Origin: Candidatus Cloacimonadota bacterium
Lineage (GTDB): Bacteria > Cloacimonadota > Cloacimonadia > Cloacimonadales > WRIO01
Direction of reading: 5' to 3'
Length of the DNA: 6,418 nt
Assembly (NCBI GenBank): GCA_009782695.1
Contig: WRIO01000068.1
Span: 1 to 6,418 of the forward strand
Made by a program: the position numbers and the translations under genes. Shown here piece by piece: positions 1 through 5,224 of this stretch (position 1 is the first letter of the stretch; each line of letters opens with the position of its first letter). The notes under the pieces are model-generated. The model did not search any database. It was not told where the DNA came from and saw only the letters and a program-made list of their open reading frames with translations.

Positions 1-363
1 ATCTTTAAAAAGCAAAAAAGCCTCATCCACAGAATAAATCTCGATATCATCAGACATCGCAGAAAGGATAGTCATCACGCGGGACGACATATCGGCATAT
101 AGCTCATAATTAGACGAAAAGAGGTATATTTTCTGCAAACCGATGGTCTCGCGTATCTTGAAGCCCGGCATACCACGAGTGATGCCGAGTGCTTTCAGCT
201 CCGGCGACAGTGCCACTAAGCAGCCGTCATTGTTTGACAGCACACCCACAGGCTTTTTCTCCAAATGCGGTGCAAAAGCCCGCTCGCAGGACACAAAGAA
301 CTGATTGCAGTCTATCAAGGCATAGATACTGCTGTCATCGATAGTGTGATGATGATATTGCAT
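1..363 (-). CDS. umuC: UmuC, Y-family DNA polymerase V catalytic subunit (3' part off the window)
   Basis: Catalytic subunit of the error-prone translesion polymerase Pol V, which with processed UmuD copies past DNA lesions during the SOS response. Only the first 121 residues are visible; the frame is open to the window edge. The Y-family palm signatures are clear: [12 protein letters not shown] at residues 16-27 with the metal-binding Asp18, the nucleotide-binding stretch VLSNNDGC at 41-48, [11 protein letters not shown] at 83-93, and the catalytic pair Asp113-Glu114 in YSVDEAF. The ATG follows the umuD stop by 5 bases with no convincing Shine-Dalgarno, so translation is probably coupled to umuD. 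The start gives an N-terminal extension of about a dozen residues, including His4-6, before the usual first strand; no closer in-frame ATG exists. Family assignment is secure; UmuC is favoured over DinB because of the sequence and the adjacent umuD. Confidence 0.95.
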   Translation of the reverse strand, partial: MQYHHHTIDDSSIYALIDCNQFFVSCERAFAPHLEKKPVGVLSNNDGCLVALSPELKALGITRGMPGFKIRETIGLQKIYLFSSNYELYADMSSRVMTILSAMSDDIEIYSVDEAFLLFKD

Positions 364-368
364 AAATC

Positions 369-809
369 TTACACCGGCTTATGTATCACCCAAGTCACCA
401 CACCCCACACTCGAAAATCCACATGCGGCTCTATTCGCAGCGGCTTATATTTCACGTTTTCGGGGCATAGCCAATATTCATTGTTCTTTATTCGCAGCCG
501 CTTCACCGTCACTTCTCCGTCTATCACGCCTATCACTATCTTGCCATCGGCAATCTCCTCTGACCTATCCACTATCAAAAAATCACCCGGATAGATATTC
601 GCATCGATCATAGAATTGCCTTCCACCCGCACGAAATAAGTCGCCGCTGGATTGAGAATCATTAGCTCGTTTAAATCCAATAAATTCTCGATGTAGTCAT
701 GTGCCTGCGAAGGAAAACCAGCAGGCACGGCAATCTCTAACAAAGGACATTTCGGCAGTGTCTCTATCAGCGAAATGTCGAAAAGTTTTTCACTATTACT
801 TATAGTCAT
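369..809 (-). CDS. umuD: UmuD, SOS mutagenesis protein and LexA-like autoprotease
   Basis: Accessory subunit of Pol V. RecA-stimulated self-cleavage removes the N-terminal arm to give the active UmuD'. The 146-residue protein (E. coli has 139) shows the cleavage site Ala30-Gly31 within PAGFPS, the nucleophile Ser66 in VEGNSM and the general-base Lys103 in EVTVKRL. All three sit exactly six residues later than the E. coli positions (24/25, 60, 97), so spacing is fully conserved and the protein should be active. I chose the ATG at 809 because an AGGTG Shine-Dalgarno (816-820) lies 6 bases upstream; an in-frame ATG at 836 would add nine residues but would place that ribosome site inside the gene. 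It is first in an operon with umuC. A promoter and repeated TGCAACT half-sites just upstream suggest repressor control, as expected for an SOS gene. Confidence 0.95.
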   Translation of the reverse strand: MTISNSEKLFDISLIETLPKCPLLEIAVPAGFPSQAHDYIENLLDLNELMILNPAATYFVRVEGNSMIDANIYPGDFLIVDRSEEIADGKIVIGVIDGEVTVKRLRIKNNEYWLCPENVKYKPLRIEPHVDFRVWGVVTWVIHKPV

Positions 810-810
810 T

Positions 811-885
811 AGTTGCACCTCTCTTTTGAAATGCAACTTATTTTAAAGGCGTTTTTTTGTCAAGAGAAAAGTTGCAAATATGCAA
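811..885. promoter_or_regulatory. Cluster of TGCAACT/AGTTGCA half-sites at the umuD promoter, candidate repressor operator
   Basis: Plus-strand copies are AGTTGCA at 811-817, TGCAACTT at 832-839, AAGTTGCA at 869-876 and a shorter TGCAA at 881-885. The middle two form an 8-base inverted repeat that brackets the TTGACA element, with one arm overlapping the candidate -10. The outer pair on the right makes a compact palindrome with arms TTGCA and TGCAA and a 4-base spacer; the left pair is separated by 14 bases and overlaps the umuD ribosome site. The placement fits an operator bound by a dimeric repressor, possibly this organism's LexA. The motif does not match the E. coli or Bacillus SOS boxes, so the regulator is not identified. 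Confidence 0.4.
840..863 (-). promoter_or_regulatory. Candidate umuDC promoter
   Basis: On the minus strand a perfect TTGACA (858-863) is followed after 12 bases by TAAAAT (840-845), or after 17 bases by the weaker TAAGTT (835-840). The same CTTGACA plus TAAAAW arrangement occurs upstream of panB and hflK. It lies 31-54 bases before the umuD start codon. This is a consensus match only; the true -10 element and start point cannot be fixed from sequence. Confidence 0.5.
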
Positions 886-937
886 TACAAAAACTGCCAG
901 ATAAATTTATGGTTTATGAGCCCATGTCTTTTAAACT

Positions 938-1135
938 CTAGAAAGCGCGAACAGCCGGAACTCTCTGGATACCTATCATGTCGTTGTTTATTTGGTCGCC
1001 ATTATCGAAATTCCGTCCCCAAGTGGTATAGTGACCATACTCACTCGAAGACCAGTAAAACCAATTGCCAGAAGCACCAAAATCGAGAAGTAGGAAAAGT
1101 AGATTTTCTATAGTTTGGGATCCTGGGCAGGGGCT
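938..1135 (-). pseudogene. C-terminal remnant of a DUF1566/FISUMP-like (C-type-lectin-like fold) protein gene
   Basis: A minus-strand frame open from 1135 to a TAG at 938-940 encodes a typical C-terminal end of this family: FGASGNWFYWSSSEYG (1034-1081), then a Trp-Gly-Arg-Asn-Phe block, a short Asn/Asp-rich loop and the terminal RVPAVRAF. Family members commonly read YWSSSEY, then a variable Asn/Gly-rich stretch, then RVRAVRAF at the very end; here one Arg is Pro. Only about the last 50 residues are recognisable. There is no start codon, the upstream sequence runs into a TAA at 1136-1138, and the residues before FGAS do not resemble the domain, so the body has been lost. It lies on the same strand as umuDC, about 130 bases behind the umuD start. 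Such domains are found in secreted or lipid-anchored proteins and in the variable proteins of diversity-generating retroelements. Identification is from remembered family patterns; the truncation is seen directly. Confidence 0.6.
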
Positions 1136-1142
1136 TTATAAT
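1115..1142 (+). promoter_or_regulatory. Possible distal panB promoter
   Basis: TTGGGA (1115-1120), a 16-base spacer and a perfect TATAAT (1137-1142) read towards panB, with the gene starting about 90 bases further on. The element straddles the edge of the DUF1566-like remnant. It competes with the closer TTGACA element at 1183, and a chance match in AT-rich DNA is possible. Confidence 0.3.
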
Positions 1143-1182
1143 ACACATCCATTGAAAAAAGAAGGCTAGAGAATATTTGTCC

Positions 1183-1208
1183 TTGACAAAAAAGGGTGTT
1201 TTTAAAAT
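1183..1208 (+). promoter_or_regulatory. Candidate proximal panB promoter
   Basis: Perfect TTGACA at 1183-1188 is followed after 14 bases by TAAAAT at 1203-1208; at the usual 17-base spacing only AATATT (1206-1211) is available. The layout and flanking bases resemble the candidate umuD promoter closely (CTTGACA, an A-run, then TTTAAAATA). Its 3' end is 25 bases before the panB ATG, giving a short leader. No riboswitch-like structure is apparent in the 1136-1233 leader region. Confidence 0.45.
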
Positions 1209-1233
1209 ATTGGATTAGTCACAAGGAGTGTCC

Positions 1234-2034
1234 ATGAAGAATATAGAAACCTTTTTCACAATGAAAGTAAAGCAAGAAAAGATAGTTATGCTGACGGCTT
1301 ATGATTATTCTTCAGCGAAACTGTCCGAACTTTGCGATGTGGATATTATATTAGTCGGTGATAGTTTGGGAATGGTGATGCAAGGAGAGGAAACCACGCT
1401 ACATGTAACGTCTGAGGACATCATCAGATATGGCAAGTCTGTTCGAAAGGGGGCACCGAATACTTTTATCATAGCGGATATGCCTTATATGAGCTATCAT
1501 TTGGATATACATAGTGCCCAAAAAAACGCTGCTGACTTGATTTTGCAGACAGGTGCGAATGCTGTAAAGCTCGAGGGGGGTAGTGTCAGCCGTATCGAAG
1601 CAGTAAAAGCAATCATAGATTGTGAGATACCTGTGGTAGCTCATTTAGGACTGACCCCACAATCTATAAATAGATTTGGCGAGTATTCTGTGCAAGCAAA
1701 AAATAAAAAAGAGCAAGAAAATATGATAAAGCAAGCACTTGCATTGGAAGAAGCAGGGGCTTTTATGTTAGTATTAGAATGTATTCCTGAAGGTCTGGGT
1801 AAGGAGCTTACAGAAGCTCTGCACATACCCACGATAGGTATAGGAGCTGGTAGATATACAGACGGGCAAGTAATGGTATGGCACGATATATTAGGTCTAA
1901 GTGATATGCAACCTAAATTCGTAAAAAAATATACAGACCTAAAACACCCTATCACTGACGCGATAAAAGAATATGTGACCGAAGTAAAAACTGACAAGTT
2001 TCCGGCGAAAGCAAACACATATTATCCTAAATAA
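1234..2034 (+). CDS. panB: 3-methyl-2-oxobutanoate hydroxymethyltransferase (ketopantoate hydroxymethyltransferase)
   Basis: Transfers a hydroxymethyl group from 5,10-methylenetetrahydrofolate to 2-oxoisovalerate, giving ketopantoate, the first step of pantothenate and coenzyme A synthesis, in the cytoplasm. The 266-residue product matches the family's usual length and (beta/alpha)8 layout: LTAYDYSSA (20-28), VGDSLGMV (41-48) with metal ligand Asp43, ADMPYMSY (81-88) with Asp82, VKLEGG (111-116) with Glu114, HLGLTPQS (137-144), the catalytic Glu182 in LVLECIP, and IGIGAG near residue 204. All expected active-site residues are present. The ATG at 1234 is preceded by AAGGAG with 5-base spacing; the in-frame GTG at 1228 overlaps that ribosome site and is unlikely. 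The downstream gene starts 18 bases after the stop and is probably co-transcribed. panC and panD are not in the window. Confidence 0.97.
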   Translation: MKNIETFFTMKVKQEKIVMLTAYDYSSAKLSELCDVDIILVGDSLGMVMQGEETTLHVTSEDIIRYGKSVRKGAPNTFIIADMPYMSYHLDIHSAQKNAADLILQTGANAVKLEGGSVSRIEAVKAIIDCEIPVVAHLGLTPQSINRFGEYSVQAKNKKEQENMIKQALALEEAGAFMLVLECIPEGLGKELTEALHIPTIGIGAGRYTDGQVMVWHDILGLSDMQPKFVKKYTDLKHPITDAIKEYVTEVKTDKFPAKANTYYPK

Positions 2035-2052
2035 ATATAAAGAGGTAACAAG

Positions 2053-2649
2053 ATGGACGATTTTAATTTAAACAAGGCAACCCCCGAAGAAAAATTTGAG
2101 CTAGTGGAAAAGCATATTTCACAGATTCAGGAGACTTTTTTAGCCTTCGGAGAAGTGCTGTCAGATATCAAAAGGACAGAACCATTTAAAGTAAAAGGAT
2201 ATAAAACTTTAAAAGAATTTTTGGAGAAAGAGTATAATTTATCGAGTGCATTTGCCTCAAAACTAATAGATACTTATGAGCTATATGTCGAGGAAATGGC
2301 ACTAGACGAAGTAGATTTTAAGAATATCGGTTACGATAGATTGAACCTGATAAAACCTCTGGTGAAAAATGATGAAATGAAGCAAGCCCGCTCTTGGATA
2401 GAAGATGCGAAGACCATAAATACTCCTGATTTACGTGAAATGGTAAAAGAAGCAAGAGAAAAGAAGGAAAAACCTCTGTCTATGAAGGACGAATTTATCA
2501 GGCAATACTTCGAAAAAATGGCTCAATACTTAGGTGCTTCTGGCAAGGAGTTAAACTTCCGTTTGGCAGTCTATTTCCAAGATGCAGATTTAGAATCTAT
2601 AAAAACTATCATCAAAGAAAAAATAAAAAAAATAAATATAAAAGATTGA
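2053..2649 (+). CDS. Unrecognised 198-residue protein with helix-turn-helix-like middle
   Basis: I do not recognise a named family. The protein is soluble, charged and almost wholly helical by composition, with no signal peptide or membrane segment. Residues about 49-80 (GYKTLKEFLEKEYNLSSAFASKLIDTYELY) resemble a pattern in phage- and plasmid-associated regulators and DUF3102-like proteins, in which a 'GY.s..ef..e..gls.s.a..li..' stretch forms a helix-turn-helix. Residues 92-103 (IGYDRLNLIKPL) followed by a helix ending near DLREMVKEARE also occur with that pattern in my recollection. The tail (about 180-198) is Lys/Ile-rich. An AGAGG ribosome site sits 7 bases before the ATG, and the 18-base gap from panB suggests a shared transcript. 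A DNA-binding or adaptor role is a guess from the fold pattern. Coding status is well supported by length, ribosome site and normal codon use. Confidence 0.85.
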   Translation: MDDFNLNKATPEEKFELVEKHISQIQETFLAFGEVLSDIKRTEPFKVKGYKTLKEFLEKEYNLSSAFASKLIDTYELYVEEMALDEVDFKNIGYDRLNLIKPLVKNDEMKQARSWIEDAKTINTPDLREMVKEAREKKEKPLSMKDEFIRQYFEKMAQYLGASGKELNFRLAVYFQDADLESIKTIIKEKIKKINIKD

Positions 2650-2756
2650 TAGTTTGGCGAAATATTGATATTTAGCCCACTTAATCTGACTTTATTACCT
2701 ATAAATAGGACAGAGCTGAAAGGTCTACTGCTTATGATAAACAAAAAATCATATTG

Positions 2757-2784
2757 TCACACTATCAAAGGCATAGGAGTGTGA
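2757..2784 (+). promoter_or_regulatory. Possible hairpin around the porX ribosome binding site
   Basis: TCACAC (2757-2762) is complementary to GTGTGA (2779-2784), and the inner TAT (2763-2765) to ATA (2773-2775), leaving a 7-base loop. The AGGAG (2775-2779) falls in a 3-base bulge and at the stem edge, 11 bases before the ATG, a longer spacing than usual. The fold could tune translation of porX, but the stem is short and AT-rich in part, so this is tentative. No good promoter is visible in 2650-2790 beyond an isolated TATAAAT at 2700. Confidence 0.25.
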
Positions 2785-2790
2785 AACAAT

Positions 2791-4353
2791 ATGCCAAATA
2801 GAATAAAGATTCTATGGATAGACGATGAGATAGATATCCTGAAACCATTTATACTTTTTTTAGAAGAGAGGGGATATGCTGTCGATACAGAGAACAACGG
2901 ACAAGACGGTCTATCACGCCTTCAAGACTTTGACTACAATCTGATCATATTAGATGAGATGATGCCAGGTCTAGATGGGCTGGCAACTTTGCAGGCAATA
3001 AAAAGGATCAAGCCAAACTTACCAGTGGTGATGGTGACTAAAAGCGAAGAAGAAGGGTTGATGGAAGATGCTATTGCCAGCCAAATAGCTGATTATATCA
3101 TCAAACCAATAAATCCAAACCAGATCATCATGTCTATCAAAAAAATATTCAAAGCGACAGAAATAATCTCGAATAAAATAGGTCAAGAATATGCACACTT
3201 TATTTTACAGCTAGAAGAAAAGCTAAATAAAAAGCCTGATTGGAATGATTGGCAAGCTATTTATTATGACATCTGTAGATGGGATATATGGATAGACGAA
3301 GTCGGCGATGAGAACCTGAAAGATACACATTTTTTACAGAAGCGGAACTGTAATATAGATTTTTGCAATTATGTAGAAAATAACTATGCCACATGGCTAA
3401 AAGAGGATGAGAGACCTGATTTTTCATTTGATATAGTATCCAAATTTATCATACCCCACTTATCACAAGCAGAACCTGTTTATTTCCTGTTGCTTGATTG
3501 CCTAAGGCTGGACCAATACTTGAGCATAGAAAACCTGATTCGTGAGTATTTTGAGATAGACCTGTCTTTGTATTTTTCTATATTACCCACAGCTACTCCT
3601 TATGCAAGAAACAGTATCTTTAGCGGTCTGCTCCCCATAGATATCGCAAAAAGATTTCCGGACTACTGGATAAATTCCTCAGATATAGAAAGTAGCCGAA
3701 ATCGCAATGAACATCAGCTACTCGACGAACATATAGCTGATCTGGGTTACACCCTGAACCCGCCAAGCAAGTATAATAAGGTGTTCAATATAGAAGAAGG
3801 AAACTATATCTACCGTAAAATAGATTCTTTCAAGAATGATAAACTAATAGTTCTGGTTTATAACTTCCTGGATCTAATAGCTCATCACCGCTCAAAAGAC
3901 CAATTATTACAGGAAACTATCCCCGATGAACAGGCTTTCCGCAACTTCACGAAGCATTGGTTTCAGCATTCTGCCCTATACGACACATTGAAGGTGATAG
4001 CTGCCCAAAAGGCTACTCTGATCATCAGCACAGATCATGGCTCGATAAAGGTAAATAGAATCACTCAGGTAACTGGTGAAAAAGATACTACTATCACGAT
4101 TCGTTACAAAGAAGGGAAAAATCTGGCATGCAATCACAAGCATGCAATCTATATAAAAAACCCCGAAGAGTTTGGTTTGCCGGCTCGAAACCTGTTAAAT
4201 AACTATATTTTTGCGAAGGACAACTATTTTTTTGTTTATCCCAATACATATCACCTTTACCAAAAACAATTTACAAATTCCTTTCAGCACGGAGGTGTCT
4301 CTATGGAAGAAATGATATTACCAGTGGCTGTGTGTAAACCCAAAAAAAGGTAA
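2791..4353 (+). CDS. porX: PorX-family response regulator with C-terminal PglZ/alkaline-phosphatase domain
   Basis: Two-domain signalling protein of 520 residues, the usual PorX length. Residues 1-120 are a receiver domain: acidic pocket Asp11-Asp12-Glu13, phospho-acceptor Asp55 in LDEMMPGLDG, Thr83 in VTKSEEE and Lys105 in IIKPINPNQI. A helical linker follows, then from about residue 225 a PglZ/alkaline-phosphatase-superfamily domain: LLLDCLRLDQ with likely metal ligand Asp236, PTATPYARNSIFSG with candidate nucleophile Thr267 or Thr269, Asp415-His416 in STDHGS, and His500 in FQHGGVSMEEM near the end. In Bacteroidetes, PorX partners the sensor kinase PorY, controls the type IX secretion system, and its enzymatic domain hydrolyses nucleotide-type substrates. 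Whether type IX secretion exists here cannot be told from the window. The stop is 2 bases before tsaE, indicating one operon; porX next to tsaE also occurs in Bacteroidetes as I recall. The assignment to the PorX architecture is secure, the exact role less so. Confidence 0.9.
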   Translation: MPNRIKILWIDDEIDILKPFILFLEERGYAVDTENNGQDGLSRLQDFDYNLIILDEMMPGLDGLATLQAIKRIKPNLPVVMVTKSEEEGLMEDAIASQIADYIIKPINPNQIIMSIKKIFKATEIISNKIGQEYAHFILQLEEKLNKKPDWNDWQAIYYDICRWDIWIDEVGDENLKDTHFLQKRNCNIDFCNYVENNYATWLKEDERPDFSFDIVSKFIIPHLSQAEPVYFLLLDCLRLDQYLSIENLIREYFEIDLSLYFSILPTATPYARNSIFSGLLPIDIAKRFPDYWINSSDIESSRNRNEHQLLDEHIADLGYTLNPPSKYNKVFNIEEGNYIYRKIDSFKNDKLIVLVYNFLDLIAHHRSKDQLLQETIPDEQAFRNFTKHWFQHSALYDTLKVIAAQKATLIISTDHGSIKVNRITQVTGEKDTTITIRYKEGKNLACNHKHAIYIKNPEEFGLPARNLLNNYIFAKDNYFFVYPNTYHLYQKQFTNSFQHGGVSMEEMILPVAVCKPKKR

Positions 4354-4355
4354 CA

Positions 4356-4766
4356 ATGCAATATTTAAAACAATCTAAAAGAGATGTCAGCAACCTCGCA
4401 AAGCAGATAGCCAATACCTTAATGGTAGGTGATATCTTATTACTGCATGGGGAACTAGGAGCAGGTAAAACATACTTCTGTGGCAAGCTTTGTCGCTGGT
4501 TAGGCGTTAGGCAAAAAGTAAATAGTCCTTCTTACTTGATATTAAATGAATACGAAGGAAAATATAAAATTTTTCACTATGATTTTTATCGGCTAAATAG
4601 TAGTGAGGATGCCTTAGAAGTGGGCATTTTGGACAGATTGGAGGAAGGGGTGACTATCATAGAATGGCCAAACCTAGTAGAAAAGTATTTACCTCCTAAA
4701 GGTTTAGAAATATACTTCCAGCACAATGGGAATTTCAGAGATATAACACTAAAAAAAATACACTAA
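4356..4766 (+). CDS. tsaE: TsaE, ATPase of the tRNA t6A37 threonylcarbamoyl-transfer complex
   Basis: P-loop ATPase that works with TsaB and TsaD to place the threonylcarbamoyl group on A37 of ANN-decoding tRNAs; cytoplasmic and usually essential. The 136-residue product has the full family signature: Walker A GELGAGKT (32-39), the SPSY switch-like motif at 57-60, HYDFYRL at 74-80 and IIEWP at 101-105. Length is normal. The ribosome site AAAGG lies in the last codons of porX, 5 bases before the ATG, so translation may be coupled to porX. The next gene begins 16 bases after the stop. The partner genes tsaB and tsaD are outside the window. Confidence 0.96.
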   Translation: MQYLKQSKRDVSNLAKQIANTLMVGDILLLHGELGAGKTYFCGKLCRWLGVRQKVNSPSYLILNEYEGKYKIFHYDFYRLNSSEDALEVGILDRLEEGVTIIEWPNLVEKYLPPKGLEIYFQHNGNFRDITLKKIH

Positions 4767-4782
4767 AGAAAGGAAGTTAGTT

Positions 4783-5052
4783 ATGGCAAAATTTTCAGCA
4801 GCTATGACCGAAATCGAAGGAAAGGAAATGGCAATCATCTGGGTCGATAGAAAACATTTATCGAATCCCGAAGAGCTAAAAAAGTATCTTATTTTTTATC
4901 AAGATTTGCTAAAAATGAATGATGTAGCTTTGATGATGCTAGACCCAAAAGATGAACCCATCTATTATGGGAAAAAGGAGATAGTAGAGATACTAAAACA
5001 ACATAACTGGAAAGGACACGAATGGAAAGAATATTCTATAGAAAAAGAATAA
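4783..5052 (+). CDS. Small conserved-looking hypothetical protein, 89 residues
   Basis: I do not recognise this protein. It is small, soluble and acidic-to-mixed in charge, with no signal peptide, membrane segment or cysteine motif. It begins with two short strands (FSAAMTEI, MAIIWV), followed by a helical segment (ELKKYLIFYQDLLKM), a strand (VALMML), a turn DPKDEPIYYG and a second helix (KKEIVEILKQHN), ending Trp-rich and basic then acidic. This alternating pattern suggests a compact alpha/beta fold. Coding status is supported by a strong AGGAAG ribosome site 6 bases before the ATG, an AAA/GAA-rich codon use like its neighbours, and its position 16 bases after tsaE. It is probably the last gene of the porX-tsaE transcript. 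No function is proposed. Confidence 0.8.
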   Translation: MAKFSAAMTEIEGKEMAIIWVDRKHLSNPEELKKYLIFYQDLLKMNDVALMMLDPKDEPIYYGKKEIVEILKQHNWKGHEWKEYSIEKE

Positions 5053-5138
5053 TGAAAAAATAGGTAGACTAAACTACGCTATACTACTAATCATAATTGT
5101 TTTCTGCTTTAGATAGCTTTTTCATAAGAAAATAATGC

Positions 5139-5164
5139 TTGACATAACTGAACGTAAATAAAAA
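5139..5164 (+). promoter_or_regulatory. Candidate hflKC promoter
   Basis: In the 172-base gap before hflK, TTGACA (5139-5144) is followed after 14 bases by TAAAAA (5159-5164). The layout matches the candidate umuD and panB promoters. It predicts a leader of about 55 bases ahead of the AGGAGA ribosome site (5214-5219). Nothing else clear is seen in the gap, and no GC-rich hairpin plus T-run marks a terminator for the preceding operon. Confidence 0.4.
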
Positions 5165-5224
5165 ATTGTGTGGTGATTTAAGATATATAAAATTATAACT
5201 TTAAGTAATATATAGGAGAAACCA

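Noticed and set aside
265..594. Plus-strand open frame of 109 codons opposite umuC and umuD
   Set aside because: It is antisense to two well-supported genes, and its sequence is a Ser/Thr/Ile-rich shadow without motifs.
880..1113. Plus-strand open frame of 77 codons
   Set aside because: It has no ribosome site, its product is Cys/Arg/Ser-rich with no fold pattern, and it lies antisense over the recognisable DUF1566-like remnant and the half-site cluster.
1399..2018. Two minus-strand open frames opposite panB
   Set aside because: They are antisense shadows of a strongly conserved gene, lack ribosome sites and have Cys/Ser-rich products.
2660..2673. AAATAT/ATATTT inverted repeat after the 198-residue gene, considered as a terminator
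   Set aside because: The stem is pure A/T with a 2-base loop and no following T-run, so it would not form a stable terminator.
2733..2753. TATGAT/ATCATA inverted repeat upstream of porX
   Set aside because: Six weak base pairs around a 9-base A-rich loop are expected by chance in this AT-rich DNA.
4301..4486. Minus-strand open frame across the porX-tsaE junction
   Set aside because: It lies antisense to both conserved genes and spans their junction; no motif and no ribosome site.
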